Part shown: positions 18,364-26,542 of the stretch, piece by piece | Layout of the letters: each line of letters opens with the position of its first letter | Position numbering within the stretch: the first letter of the stretch is position 1 | DNA from: Saprospiraceae bacterium | GTDB taxonomy: Bacteria; Bacteroidota; Bacteroidia; Chitinophagales; Saprospiraceae | Reading direction: 5' to 3' | Assembly (NCBI GenBank): GCA_019638385.1 | Contig: JAHBTW010000006.1 | Span: 1 to 64,000 of the forward strand | DNA: 64,000 nucleotides | Program-made: the position numbers and the translations under genes | The notes under the pieces: model-generated | Databases searched by the model: none | What the model was told of the DNA's origin: nothing | What the model saw: only the letters and a program-made list of their open reading frames with translations

Positions 18364-19386
18364 TTATTTCTTTTGCAAAGCCTTCCGAATAGCCGCATCT
18401 AAGCGCTGATCTATATCCTCTGCAAAGCCCACGATATACTCGGCGATATTGCCTTGCCGGTCTATGACGATATTGGTGGGGTAAGCATTCACTCTATGCC
18501 GGGAAGCAGCGGTGGAGCCGCTGGGAATGATGTTATATATAAACGGCGTATTTTCTAAAAACCGCGCCAGGCGGTACTCATCATCTAAAGCAATTCCGAT
18601 AAACACCACATCTTCGCGGACAGCATGACGGGCGGCCAGCACATTGAGTACAGGGATTTCCTGGCGGCAGGGCGGGCAGGTAGTGAACCAGAAATTGAGC
18701 GCTACCACCTTGCCTTGAAGATACTCGGCATCAATGTTTTTGCCGGAAAGCGTGCGCCCTGTAATGGCCGGTGCAGGTTTGCCGATAAAGAATTTGCTCC
18801 GGGCGTTGTACCTGTCTTCCTTAGGCGGTTTGTAGGGCGTGATCCTGCGGGTGGACAGGTCGAACATGGCGGGAGGAAAATTGCCGGGTTTGAAGCGCAC
18901 GGCCTGATAAGTGACCTCCAGACCGTTAACCGTTTTGGAGTAGTACATGGCAAAGCCCCGGATCGCAGCTATCTGGCAGAAGTCCACCCCGAAGACGTCG
19001 GTGTAGTAGATGTCTATGCTGTCGCCGTCCACAATGGCGATGGCGCGTTTGCAGGGCAGGTCTGCGATGGTAACGGGCGGGTCGTCCGTGTAGATGATAT
19101 CGGTAGCGCCGGTGAACGGTTGCTGTATGGCCTCGTCTTTGCCCCGGCATTGGTACCAGAAGGCATCGCCGGCGGGATGCAGGTCGTAATCGGCAGCCCG
19201 CCCGCCCATGTACTCGCCGCGCACGATCACATCCTTCTCATGAATGCCGATGAAGATGCGCTGCGGCAGGAATTGAAGCATGACCTCGGGCACGTCCTCG
19301 TCCACCAGCAAGGCATACTCTACCTCTATCCCGGCAAAAAGGGGGAGGCAAAAAAGGGAAAGGATAATGGGAAGAAGTTTGCGCAT
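18364..19386 (-). CDS. TlpA-like thioredoxin-fold protein, exported
   Basis: Using the ATG at 19386, the protein has 340 residues with a signal peptide (MRKLLPIILSLFCLPLFAG). The first ~200 residues form a beta-rich domain like those preceding AhpC/TSA modules in Bacteroidota. The C-terminal thioredoxin domain carries the redox motif CPPC in FWFTTCPPCRQEIPVL and the cis-Pro region VNAYPTNIVID. It probably reduces or isomerises disulfides in the periplasm. An upstream start at 19431 would add a charged tail before the signal sequence and is less likely. Confidence 0.87.
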   Translation of the reverse strand: MRKLLPIILSLFCLPLFAGIEVEYALLVDEDVPEVMLQFLPQRIFIGIHEKDVIVRGEYMGGRAADYDLHPAGDAFWYQCRGKDEAIQQPFTGATDIIYTDDPPVTIADLPCKRAIAIVDGDSIDIYYTDVFGVDFCQIAAIRGFAMYYSKTVNGLEVTYQAVRFKPGNFPPAMFDLSTRRITPYKPPKEDRYNARSKFFIGKPAPAITGRTLSGKNIDAEYLQGKVVALNFWFTTCPPCRQEIPVLNVLAARHAVREDVVFIGIALDDEYRLARFLENTPFIYNIIPSGSTAASRHRVNAYPTNIVIDRQGNIAEYIVGFAEDIDQRLDAAIRKALQKK

Positions 19387-19450
19387 AAGATGTAGTTTTT
19401 TGTGGTGGTGAAAATAAGCAATCTCATCCATTTAGTGAAAATGCCGCCAA

Positions 19451-20134
19451 TCATTTTAATCCTTCCGCACGCATCGCTTTAGAAACAATGTCGTCATTTA
19501 CAAAATCATCTCCGGGTTGGAAAGGGATGTAGCAGATTCCGGTGATTTGGGCTTCTTGTAAGGCTTCCACTACGTGGTCTTGCGCCATCCAAAGAAAGGG
19601 TGGGCCGGCAAGGACGAAGAAATCCCATGGAATACTATCGTTAATGTACAAGGCACGAGGCCCTACGCCCCCTTGGTCTATTACTTCTCGTAAGCTCCCC
19701 ACCTTGACCTTCAAGTCCTCATAGGCAGGTTCCCACTTTTCATTAAACCCTGCCGGCTTACAAAAGATGGAACGTTCATAATCTGTAGCAGTGAAATCTG
19801 CGTGTTGCACATAGACATAATATGGAAGCTCCTCGCCCTTTTTACCGATGAGTACGGCGGGCAGTGCGCGGGAGATTGGTACGGTTTTGAATTGCATTAA
19901 AATGTCAAGCAACTTTTGGCCAATAAGAGGTCGTACAGGAGACGTATTAACACTCTGCACTAAATCCGTTAGCTTAGCATGGTGGTGTAGTTTGAATCCT
20001 GGAACTTTAAAATGCTCAGGAACTAGTTCATACAGATATTTAGCCGCATCAAAACGAGCGCTGCATTCAGATTGATTATCCGCATTGCCGATTACATTTC
20101 GGTTGGTTGTTTGGGTAAGTATATACCACTTCAT
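19451..20134 (-). CDS. Imm11-like (DUF1629) immunity protein, copy A
   Basis: The 227-residue protein resembles the DUF1629/Imm11 immunity family in layout: YYVYVQHADF, a central PWDFFVLAGPPFLWMAQDHVV, and VEALQEAQITGICYIPF near the end. It is a tandem duplicate of the next gene upstream (20162-20860), roughly 60% identical by eye. Both follow an AHH-nuclease toxin fragment on the same strand, the usual order toxin then immunity. Tandem immunity duplicates typically protect against diverged versions of one toxin. The family assignment is by pattern and should be tested by profile search. Confidence 0.65.
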   Translation of the reverse strand: MKWYILTQTTNRNVIGNADNQSECSARFDAAKYLYELVPEHFKVPGFKLHHHAKLTDLVQSVNTSPVRPLIGQKLLDILMQFKTVPISRALPAVLIGKKGEELPYYVYVQHADFTATDYERSIFCKPAGFNEKWEPAYEDLKVKVGSLREVIDQGGVGPRALYINDSIPWDFFVLAGPPFLWMAQDHVVEALQEAQITGICYIPFQPGDDFVNDDIVSKAMRAEGLK

Positions 20135-20161
20135 AGAGGTAAGGTTTAATGAAAGCTGCCC

Positions 20162-20860
20162 CTACGGAAAGCCGTCAGAATTAGCCTGTTCAATACGCAG
20201 CGCCTTTCTGACAATGCCCTCATACACAAAATCATCCCCTTGCTGGAAGGGAATAAAGCAAAATCCCGTTACTTCCGCTTCTTGTAAGGCCTGCACTACA
20301 TAGTCTCGCGCCATCCAAAGAAAAGGAGGGCCTGCGAGGACGAAAAAGTCCCATTCGATATTGTTCTTTATGAACAGGGCACGCGCACCGCAACCGCCTT
20401 TATCCAGCACATCTCTCAGGTTGCTTGCTTTTATAGTCAAATCTTCATAAGCAGGCTGATAGTTTTCATCAAGACCGGCCGGTTTGGAAAATATAGAACG
20501 ATCGTAGTCTGTGATATTAAAATCGGCATGCTGTACATATATATAGTAGGGGTACTCCTCTCCTTTTTTGCCAATGAGCGTAGTAGGAAAAAAGCGAGAT
20601 GTGGGCACGGTTTTGAACCGACTTAGGCAATCGAGTAGCTTTTTACTGATGAGCGGATGAAGATAACCTGTAATCAAACTTTGTACCAAATCAGTCAGCT
20701 TGGCGTGATGGTGCAATTGGAAACTCGGTACAGTTAAAGATTGTGGTGGTGGTTCATAAAAGTATTTCGCCGTATCAAGCAGAAAATTAAAATTCGATTG
20801 ATTAGTAGCTTTCCCTCTTACATTCAGATCGGTTGTTCCTGTTAAAATATACCATTGCAT
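20162..20860 (-). CDS. Imm11-like (DUF1629) immunity protein, copy B
   Basis: The ATG at 20860 aligns with the start of copy A (MQWYILTGTTDLNV versus MKWYILTQTTNRNV), giving 232 residues; an upstream in-frame start at 20947 would add an unrelated tail. Shared blocks include LHHHAKLTDLVQS, LIGKKGEE.PYY.YVQHADF and WDFFVLAGPPFLWMA. It begins 83 bases after the toxin fragment and ends 27 bases before copy A, so toxin, B and A form one small minus-strand cassette. Copy B, nearest the toxin, is the likeliest cognate antidote; this is inference. Confidence 0.65.
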   Translation of the reverse strand: MQWYILTGTTDLNVRGKATNQSNFNFLLDTAKYFYEPPPQSLTVPSFQLHHHAKLTDLVQSLITGYLHPLISKKLLDCLSRFKTVPTSRFFPTTLIGKKGEEYPYYIYVQHADFNITDYDRSIFSKPAGLDENYQPAYEDLTIKASNLRDVLDKGGCGARALFIKNNIEWDFFVLAGPPFLWMARDYVVQALQEAEVTGFCFIPFQQGDDFVYEGIVRKALRIEQANSDGFP

Positions 20861-20943
20861 AATCAGACATTTTTTGTTGGCTGCCTCAAATTTAACACTT
20901 TGAGGCAGTCTAATAAAAGAATTGTTTTTTGCGGCGACTAAGG

Positions 20944-21303
20944 TCAAGGGACAAAGGAGATAATCGGCGGCACAATATCATTGATATGAGCCGTTGAGTT
21001 TTGAATTTGAGCTTTAAGGGTTTGTAGCCACTGCCGGACGCTCTTCGCAGCCTGTTCTGGTGTGGCATTAGAATACGTATCTTGCCAAACATTAAGCCGC
21101 TGCTGTATCAAATTGCTATAATTGGGATGGTCTCCACTATGCCTTGAAGTTGGCAGGCTTATCCCATTGAACACCTCATTTGGATGAAATACCTTATCCG
21201 AGCCTGCGGATGCTGCTTTCTGAATTACCTGGTGGTTTGTGGTAGCCCACGGCACAATATGATGTGCTTGCTGCCCGAAGGGTGTTTGTAGAACCCGTTT
21301 CAA
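20944..21303 (-). pseudogene. Detached AHH-family nuclease toxin tip
   Basis: The 119-residue frame carries the AHH signature of an HNH/Endo VII-superfamily toxin domain: QQAHHIVPWATTNHQVIQ at about 11-28, then HPNEVFNGISLPT and SGDHPNYSNLIQQRL. Such domains normally sit at the C-terminus of large polymorphic toxins (Rhs, CDI and others). Here the frame opens just after an in-frame TGA and has no ATG or GTG; the nearest start is TTG at 21303. No Rhs core or delivery module is visible upstream. It is therefore a toxin tip without its body. It may be a displaced cassette for recombination, or it may be weakly expressed from TTG. Confidence 0.75.
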
Positions 21304-21560
21304 CTGTTTTCTGTCACCAAAGTGGATCAGCCCGTTGCCTCAAGTCTTCCCTCACACGTTGTTTTAAGTTTACCCCGCTCGGCGGGGGGTAACTTGAAAC
21401 AACGGGGTTGACTTATTCTTGCGCTCATTCAAGGCAGGGAGACGTGAAGCGGGTCGCAGAATTATCTTCCCCTCTTGCATGGAACTGCATACTGCGGAGT
21501 ATCAGGAGCCATCGGACATAGTCGGGAGGCACCCCTACTCGCCTCCCGACTCAATCTCCC
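21304..21560. other. Non-coding gap with two inverted repeats
   Basis: No frame resembling the missing toxin body was found on the minus strand. An imperfect inverted repeat (GTTGTTTTAAGTTTACCCC against GGGGTAACTTGAAACAAC) spans about 21358-21405. A perfect 10-bp hairpin, GTCGGGAGGC...GCCTCCCGAC, occupies 21521-21550. These could mark the edge of the inserted toxin cassette or the terminator of the lipoprotein gene. Confidence 0.6.
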
Positions 21561-22061
21561 CTAATGACTCGCTTCACAGGGCGATTCGTTACGCTGCTCC
21601 AATAGAACAGATTTACCTTTCCGTTTTTGAGCCCCCAAAAATCTGCCATTCCCCCACTTATAACTAAATATCCCATCATGGTCGATAGAGTAGCTGTCAA
21701 ACGCCCGTGGATTTTCTTGCAGATTTTCCACGTTGGTGATTTCCGACTTTTGGTAAATGCTGATGTAATATGAGTAGTAGTTTTCTATATCCGCAGGCAG
21801 ATTAGCGCAAACAAAACTGTCAATTGCATTATCATGGTCTTGAGAGCCTTTGTATCCCGCCACTAAATAGTAATCCTGTCTAAATGGATAGACTTTGCCA
21901 TCTATTTCCTGGTCTATAATCTTGTTGAACATAGAAAGCGGTTCAATACCGAAGGGTTCGTTCGTCTGCTTCTCGGGGCGAGAACAGGCACTGCATCCCA
22001 GCAGCCATAAAGCGCCCCCTCCTATGAGCATGAGAAGGGGAAATGAAATTTTAATAGTCAT
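21561..22061 (-). CDS. Lipoprotein of unknown function
   Basis: The 166-residue product has a hydrophobic N-terminus and a lipobox (LLMLIGGGALWLLGC), followed by a second cysteine and a polar linker. The rest is rich in Tyr, Asp and Asn (PADIENYYSYYISIYQKSE), typical of small surface or periplasmic lipoproteins. No family was recognised. It lies upstream of the toxin fragment on the same strand, so it may be ancestral context or part of the acquired block. Its AT-rich composition matches the toxin-immunity genes. Confidence 0.65.
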   Translation of the reverse strand: MTIKISFPLLMLIGGGALWLLGCSACSRPEKQTNEPFGIEPLSMFNKIIDQEIDGKVYPFRQDYYLVAGYKGSQDHDNAIDSFVCANLPADIENYYSYYISIYQKSEITNVENLQENPRAFDSYSIDHDGIFSYKWGNGRFLGAQKRKGKSVLLEQRNESPCEASH

Positions 22062-22141
22062 AATCCGATTTTTTGAACGCTTAATATTAATCCGATAATA
22101 GTATCCTTAGGAAAAACCTAATCATAGTCTGTCGCCTCGGC

Positions 22142-24196
22142 TTATCCAATATTTCCTGCAACGGTGGCTTTTATTACAATTTGAGTTCGGAACGGCTTGT
22201 ACCCGCGGGTATGTTGGAGCCGCCACCAAGCAGCGAAGCCAACACCGTAATCTAACGGATCCCTAAGGAAAGGGCGTTGTTGGTAGTTCAATACATCACC
22301 TTGATCCAAACCAAAATGGTCAACTACAATAAAGTACATTGCAGCAGACCAATTCTTTGTTACAGGATCGTATACGAACTCATTGTTGGACATTCTCACC
22401 TTCGTCTCCTCGGTATCATTGATGAGAATTTGATACCCATAATAACGGTCGTATGACCTCTCTTTGTCGGAACAATCTCGATTGAATTTGGGGCGTTGGT
22501 CATTATCCATCTGAACGATAAAATTTGCCTGGCCTCCAGATGCTCTTAAACTATTCTCGAATTGTTTTGCAAAATCCTTGATGTAACGCCTCATCTCTGG
22601 ATGGGTTTTTACTTTTTCACTTAAAGGGATGTACCAATAGAGGCGACCTATGTCATTATTTGTCCTGAAAGTTTCAATAAAATTATATGCTATCCCCCGC
22701 ATAATTGCATCACATTGGGTAGTTGCATCAAAAAGTCTTCTCATTTCCAAAAACAGTTCATCATCAGTATAAGGTCTGGGCGGATTTGAATTGGTTGCTC
22801 CCAGTCTTACCCCCCTGTCATCTCCATTCGTGCGACTGAGCAAGTCTTCTATGTTGCCACGAGGTAAATTGCCGCCAATATTGTATTGGCTCGAATTTGG
22901 CAAAACAGTTTGAGCCGCCTGTATAGAGAGTATAGATATCCCGTTGTAAAGCTCATTGGGTTTATTACAACACAATAATGGATTGTCCTCCAGATTATCA
23001 AACGCTCCATAGTTCTCAAACCACCGATCCATCAGGCTTTCCATTTCTCCATTTGTAAACCCTGATGCTTCAAGGTGCAAAAGAAATGCCACAGCATCTT
23101 CGAGCTTTTGAGTATTCACAGTTAAGTCATTATATTCTTCGGGGCTTAGACTTGCTCTTTCATTCACCCAGTTAACCATACTCCAAAACACACATTGATC
23201 ATACATTGCGTCCTCGCCTCCATCCTCAGGCACATCAGACATCTCCGGGTTAGCAAAACAGGAAGGATTGACAACAAGCATAAGGACATGAATGGGCAAG
23301 CTGATATTATTCCTCACCCGAAACTGCTCCAGCAACTGGGCATGCTCCGCCGTCCAATGAAATATTTGATTGTTAAAATACTGATTGAACGAACCTCCGC
23401 TTTGAGGGCCGGTATCCCCCGGTGGGCCGGGATTTACAACTCCAAAATTACCAAAATCGGGCCAGTCAGGCCCATCATCGCTTCCATCGGTGCCGCCGCC
23501 GGCTTGGTCTTCTTCTTCATAACAATCAAGAATAGCTGAAGTAACAAACTCGCCTATTCCTTCAAAGAATGATGTGAAGTCACGCAACAATCTTCCCAAA
23601 AAGCCTCTGGAAAAAGAATAACATCTACTTGGATCGGGGTCTCTAAAATCAATAGCCTCCCCATTCAAGTCGTTCCTCGCCTGTCGGGTCATTCTTCCGT
23701 TCTGCGTTTGGATAATCCAGGGAACGTCGCCCGACTCATCAATTTGAAAAATGTATCCGGTAAAATCGTTTACGCTAAACTGTGAACGAGGTCTGTCGTA
23801 GCTTTCTGCGGCAATAATTCCCATTATTCTTGTGGCGAACCTTTCCAATCCATGGTCATAGTAGATTACCAAATTAATACTACCACGATTCCCAAGATGA
23901 ATGAGCTTGTTATTCCATTTAAACGGCACCAGTACGATATCTTGCTCTCCTTTATAGCGAGATTCTATAGCGTAGCCCCAAAGCGGAGTTACGTTGTTTG
24001 ACGTCAATATATCATCTTCATCTGATCTAAAAGTTACATACTTTCTAGAGTCCCACCACTTTTTAGCCTGTTGTACCGTCAGCGTTTTACTACTGAGGCC
24101 ATTATCAGGCGTATCCACATCTGTAAGAAGGTCTTTTTCACATCCCGCCAGCGCGAGCAGCGCAAAGGCGATCAATAAAAGGATTCTGTTCTTCAT
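22142..24196 (-). CDS. Large lipoprotein of unknown function
   Basis: Using the ATG at 24196, the protein has 684 residues and a clear lipobox (IAFALLALAGC, cysteine 19). Upstream starts (to 24292) would add an Arg-rich tail that hides the signal. A Gly/Pro/Asp-rich linker near 240-265 separates an N-terminal region from a C-terminal region containing LYWYIPLSEKVKTHPEMRRYIKDFAKQFE and VRMSNNEFVYDPVTKNWSAAMYFIVVDHFGLDQGDV. The ending is rich in aromatics and Arg. No catalytic motif or family was recognised. AT-rich composition suggests acquisition. It is probably exposed on the cell surface. Confidence 0.75.
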   Translation of the reverse strand: MKNRILLLIAFALLALAGCEKDLLTDVDTPDNGLSSKTLTVQQAKKWWDSRKYVTFRSDEDDILTSNNVTPLWGYAIESRYKGEQDIVLVPFKWNNKLIHLGNRGSINLVIYYDHGLERFATRIMGIIAAESYDRPRSQFSVNDFTGYIFQIDESGDVPWIIQTQNGRMTRQARNDLNGEAIDFRDPDPSRCYSFSRGFLGRLLRDFTSFFEGIGEFVTSAILDCYEEEDQAGGGTDGSDDGPDWPDFGNFGVVNPGPPGDTGPQSGGSFNQYFNNQIFHWTAEHAQLLEQFRVRNNISLPIHVLMLVVNPSCFANPEMSDVPEDGGEDAMYDQCVFWSMVNWVNERASLSPEEYNDLTVNTQKLEDAVAFLLHLEASGFTNGEMESLMDRWFENYGAFDNLEDNPLLCCNKPNELYNGISILSIQAAQTVLPNSSQYNIGGNLPRGNIEDLLSRTNGDDRGVRLGATNSNPPRPYTDDELFLEMRRLFDATTQCDAIMRGIAYNFIETFRTNNDIGRLYWYIPLSEKVKTHPEMRRYIKDFAKQFENSLRASGGQANFIVQMDNDQRPKFNRDCSDKERSYDRYYGYQILINDTEETKVRMSNNEFVYDPVTKNWSAAMYFIVVDHFGLDQGDVLNYQQRPFLRDPLDYGVGFAAWWRLQHTRGYKPFRTQIVIKATVAGNIG

Positions 24197-24581
24197 GTCA
24201 ATAGTTGTTTTTGAAAGGTGAAATAATAGGGTTACAGTCCGATGCGGGCATGCGGAACTGAGTCGCACGGGGTACAAACCTCGCGCGAGCAATGAAAATA
24301 CTGTTGCAGATGTATTCGGGCCACGCCGGTACCTGCGCGGGCGGCTCCATCGGAATGCAGAAATTGGAAATCAAAAAACCGAATGATGCGGATCGGGGCA
24401 AGACTGAGGCTCCTTCACCGGGTTTCGGCAGCTTAGTTTAGTGTTGCTATTTTGTGCTGCACAGGGGCAAATTTGAAAAAAAAAAAAAACAGACCATGCA
24501 AGTTTTTCGGCAGGAAATTTTTGTTAAAGTTTTTTTTCGGAGTAAATAAGTCACTTCGGGGTGACTTCCTCGCTTGGCCGT
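24197..24581. other. Intergenic, low-complexity A/T tracts and a hairpin
   Basis: No convincing gene. A run of 12 or more A residues near 24476-24489 and T-rich tracts near 24525 are present. AAGTCAC...GTGACTT near 24547-24566 can form a hairpin just after the rhodanese gene on the minus strand and may end the kdsA transcript. The left part should hold the promoter of the large lipoprotein gene. Confidence 0.5.
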
Positions 24582-24929
24582 TCATCCTTCCACCCAGCCG
24601 CTTTCCAGATTGTACACATTTCCGAAGCCGGAATTTTTCATCAGCGTACACACGCGCAGGCTGCGCCGGCCGGTACGGCAATAGACTAAATAAGTGGCCT
24701 CCCGATTGAGGGTTTCCAACTGATCTAAAAAATCGGGGTGCAAATAGTCCAGATGTTGCGCGCCGGGATAGCCGCCCTGTGTGCATTCGGAGGACGTGCG
24801 TACATCAAGCACCACGGCGCCCGGCCATTCGCGGGCAGCGTGCAGAAATTCCTCTTTCGACAGGTGCCGCAACTCCCTTTTGAGGCGTTGCCAGAGGCCG
24901 GGGGTACAATATATTTCTTTCACCATCAT
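24582..24929 (-). CDS. Rhodanese-like domain protein
   Basis: The 115-residue single-domain protein has the rhodanese fold: VVLDVRTSSECTQGGYPGAQHLDYL and the active-site loop YLVYCRTGRRSLRV with the catalytic cysteine. The ATG at 24929 overlaps the kdsA stop by one base (TGATG), so the two genes are translationally coupled. The longer frame reaching 25160 is an artefact of reading through kdsA in another frame. Likely role: sulfur transfer or redox handling; the link to KDO synthesis is not obvious. Confidence 0.87.
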   Translation of the reverse strand: MMVKEIYCTPGLWQRLKRELRHLSKEEFLHAAREWPGAVVLDVRTSSECTQGGYPGAQHLDYLHPDFLDQLETLNREATYLVYCRTGRRSLRVCTLMKNSGFGNVYNLESGWVEG

Positions 24930-25741
24930 CAACGAATGGCCTGCCGGATGCGCAACAGCCGCTCCAGCAGCGCTTCCATGCGGTCCAGCGGCAACATGTT
25001 GGCGCCGTCCGATTTGGCTTCCGCCGGATTGGGATGCGTTTCGATAAAAAGCCCGTCGGTACCCACGGCGATGCCCGCGCGGGCAATGGTTTCGATGAGC
25101 GCCGGTTGGCCGCCGGTGACGCCGCTCGCCTGATTGGGCTGTTGCAGAGAGTGGGTGCAATCCAAAATAACCGGCACGCCAAACGACTGCATGGTCGGGA
25201 TGCCCCGAAAATCCACCACCAAATCCTGATAGCCGAAGGTTGTTCCGCGGTCTATCAACATGACCCGGTCGTTGCCCGATTGCACTACCTTGTCCACAGC
25301 AAAGTGCATGCTCTCCGGGCTAACGAACTGTCCTTTTTTCACACTCACCACTTTGCCGGTTTCGGCGGCAGCCACCAAGAGGCTCGTTTGCCGGCACAGG
25401 AAGGCCGGAATTTGCAACACTTCCACATATTCGGCGGCCATGGCAGCTTCTGCGTCGGCATGTATGTCGGTGGTGACAGGCACCTTGAACGTCTCGCCCA
25501 CTTTCCGCAAAATGCGCAGCGCTTTCTCGTCGCCGATCCCGGCAAAAGAATCCAATCTCGAGCGGTTGGCTTTGCGGTAGGAACTTTTGAAAATAAAGGG
25601 AATGCGCAGCCGGTCGCAGAGGGCTGCCAGCTTTTCGGCGGTTTCCATCACAATGGATTCGCCCTCCACGGCGCACGGCCCGGCAATGAGGAAAAAATTG
25701 CCCGAATCTCCGTGGCGCAATTGGGGAATGGGAATGGTCAT
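24929..25741 (-). CDS. kdsA: KDO-8-phosphate synthase
   Basis: The 270-residue enzyme condenses arabinose-5-phosphate and phosphoenolpyruvate to KDO-8-phosphate for lipopolysaccharide core. Signatures are FIFKSSYRKANRSRLDSF, VLQIPAFLCRQTSLLVAAAETGKVVSVKKGQF and GTDGLFIETHPNP. The GPC motif (cysteine 23) points to the metal-dependent class, unlike the E. coli enzyme, which has Asn there. The ATG at 25741 is chosen; upstream in-frame starts come from translating the palindromic array (25756-25914) and are spurious. It is coupled to the rhodanese gene downstream. Confidence 0.94.
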   Translation of the reverse strand: MTIPIPQLRHGDSGNFFLIAGPCAVEGESIVMETAEKLAALCDRLRIPFIFKSSYRKANRSRLDSFAGIGDEKALRILRKVGETFKVPVTTDIHADAEAAMAAEYVEVLQIPAFLCRQTSLLVAAAETGKVVSVKKGQFVSPESMHFAVDKVVQSGNDRVMLIDRGTTFGYQDLVVDFRGIPTMQSFGVPVILDCTHSLQQPNQASGVTGGQPALIETIARAGIAVGTDGLFIETHPNPAEAKSDGANMLPLDRMEALLERLLRIRQAIR

Positions 25742-25755
25742 TTTGTTTTTTTTGT

Positions 25756-25914
25756 CTGTAGAGAAAGGGCATGCCCTTTCTCTACAGGAATACAAACAGG
25801 GCATGCCCTTTCTCTGCAGGAATACAAACAGGGCATGCCCTTTCTCTACAGGAATACAAACAGGGCATGCCCTTTCTCTACAGGAATACAAACAGGGCAT
25901 GCCCTGTCTTTTCA
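25756..25914. repeat. Palindromic 32-bp tandem array upstream of kdsA
   Basis: The core GGGCATGCCC occurs at 25767, 25799, 25831, 25863 and 25895, spaced exactly 32 bases. The unit is the core, then TTTCTCTACA, then GGAATACAAACA, with only one substitution (ACA to GCA) in the second copy. The first copy with its left flank forms a perfect 32-bp palindrome at 25756-25787. The array fills the gap between the cytochrome-b-like gene and kdsA. It is not a CRISPR, because the intervening sequence is also repeated. Confidence 0.95.
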
Positions 25915-26352
25915 ATACCAATTCCCGTTCAGCCCGCTGCGGAAGGGCCAGGGAATGGAGGCCAGAATGAGGACTAATCCAATGAGGTAAAAAATGAAAA
26001 TCGTTTTGCCTTTGGCGGCATCCGAAGCGGCTTTTTTGGCCCGGCTGTAGCCCGCCGTAATCAGGGTGATGGCGATGATCATCATAGTGATGTGTTCTAC
26101 GGTGTAAAAGCGCAGCAGGGGGTCTTTCATAATGCCCGCCTCAAACCGTACGTAAGGGCTGAGGAACCAGTACAGTACCATCCCCAGCAGCAACTGTACA
26201 TGTACGAAAATGAGGGCGTACAAAGGCAACTTGGAAGCGCCGCTGCGTCCGCCTTTCCAGGCTTGAAAAGCCCATACAATGGCTGCCAGCAGCAGCAACA
26301 GCACGACCCAGCGAAGGCCGGAATGTGCGCGATCGAGTATTTGGTAGAGCAT
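25912..26352 (-). CDS. Small four-helix membrane protein, cytochrome-b-like
   Basis: The 146-residue protein has four transmembrane segments. Histidines are placed as in small haem-binding membrane proteins: RAHSGLRWVVLLLLLA in helix 1, IFVHVQLLLGMVLYW in helix 2 and VEHITMMIIAITLIT in helix 3. Similar Bacteroidota proteins are often labelled cytochrome B, though haem binding is mostly untested. Its stop codon falls in the last unit of the palindromic array. Confidence 0.75.
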   Translation of the reverse strand: MLYQILDRAHSGLRWVVLLLLLAAIVWAFQAWKGGRSGASKLPLYALIFVHVQLLLGMVLYWFLSPYVRFEAGIMKDPLLRFYTVEHITMMIIAITLITAGYSRAKKAASDAAKGKTIFIFYLIGLVLILASIPWPFRSGLNGNWY

Positions 26353-26462
26353 ATTGGGTCAGATTAATGGATGAGTTGGATAAGTTTGCGAAACAAACCG
26401 AATCGTTTCGCAGGCAAAAATCTGTAATTAATGCCGGATCGGAAAGGTTTTCGGAGTTTAGG

Positions 26463-26492
26463 TTTTGAAATTAAGAAAATTGCATAGTTTTG
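26463..26492 (+). promoter_or_regulatory. Promoter of the acyl-CoA ligase gene
   Basis: TTTTG at 26463-26467, a 17-base spacer, then TAGTTTTG at 26485-26492 exactly match the Bacteroidota TTTG / TAnnTTTG pattern. The predicted transcript starts about 40 bases before the ATG at 26543. Confidence 0.7.
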
Positions 26493-26542
26493 TTGGCGTA
26501 GTATTACCATCATCAACCTAACATAAGCAAAACCGAAACAAC

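Noticed and set aside
24198-24401. Minus-strand 67-codon frame upstream of the large lipoprotein
   Set aside because: Directly abuts the true lipoprotein start, with no homology or plausible initiation context; more likely leader sequence.
24930-25160. Extended start for the rhodanese gene
   Set aside because: The extra 77 residues are antiframe translation of kdsA, while the coupled ATG at 24929 fits the domain.
25756-25914. CRISPR array
   Set aside because: The sequence between palindromes is itself repeated in every unit, so there are no unique spacers, and no cas genes are present.
25742-25921. N-terminal extension of KdsA with repeated Cys/Pro-rich motif
   Set aside because: It is only the translation of the 32-bp palindromic array; the enzyme family begins at the ATG at 25741.
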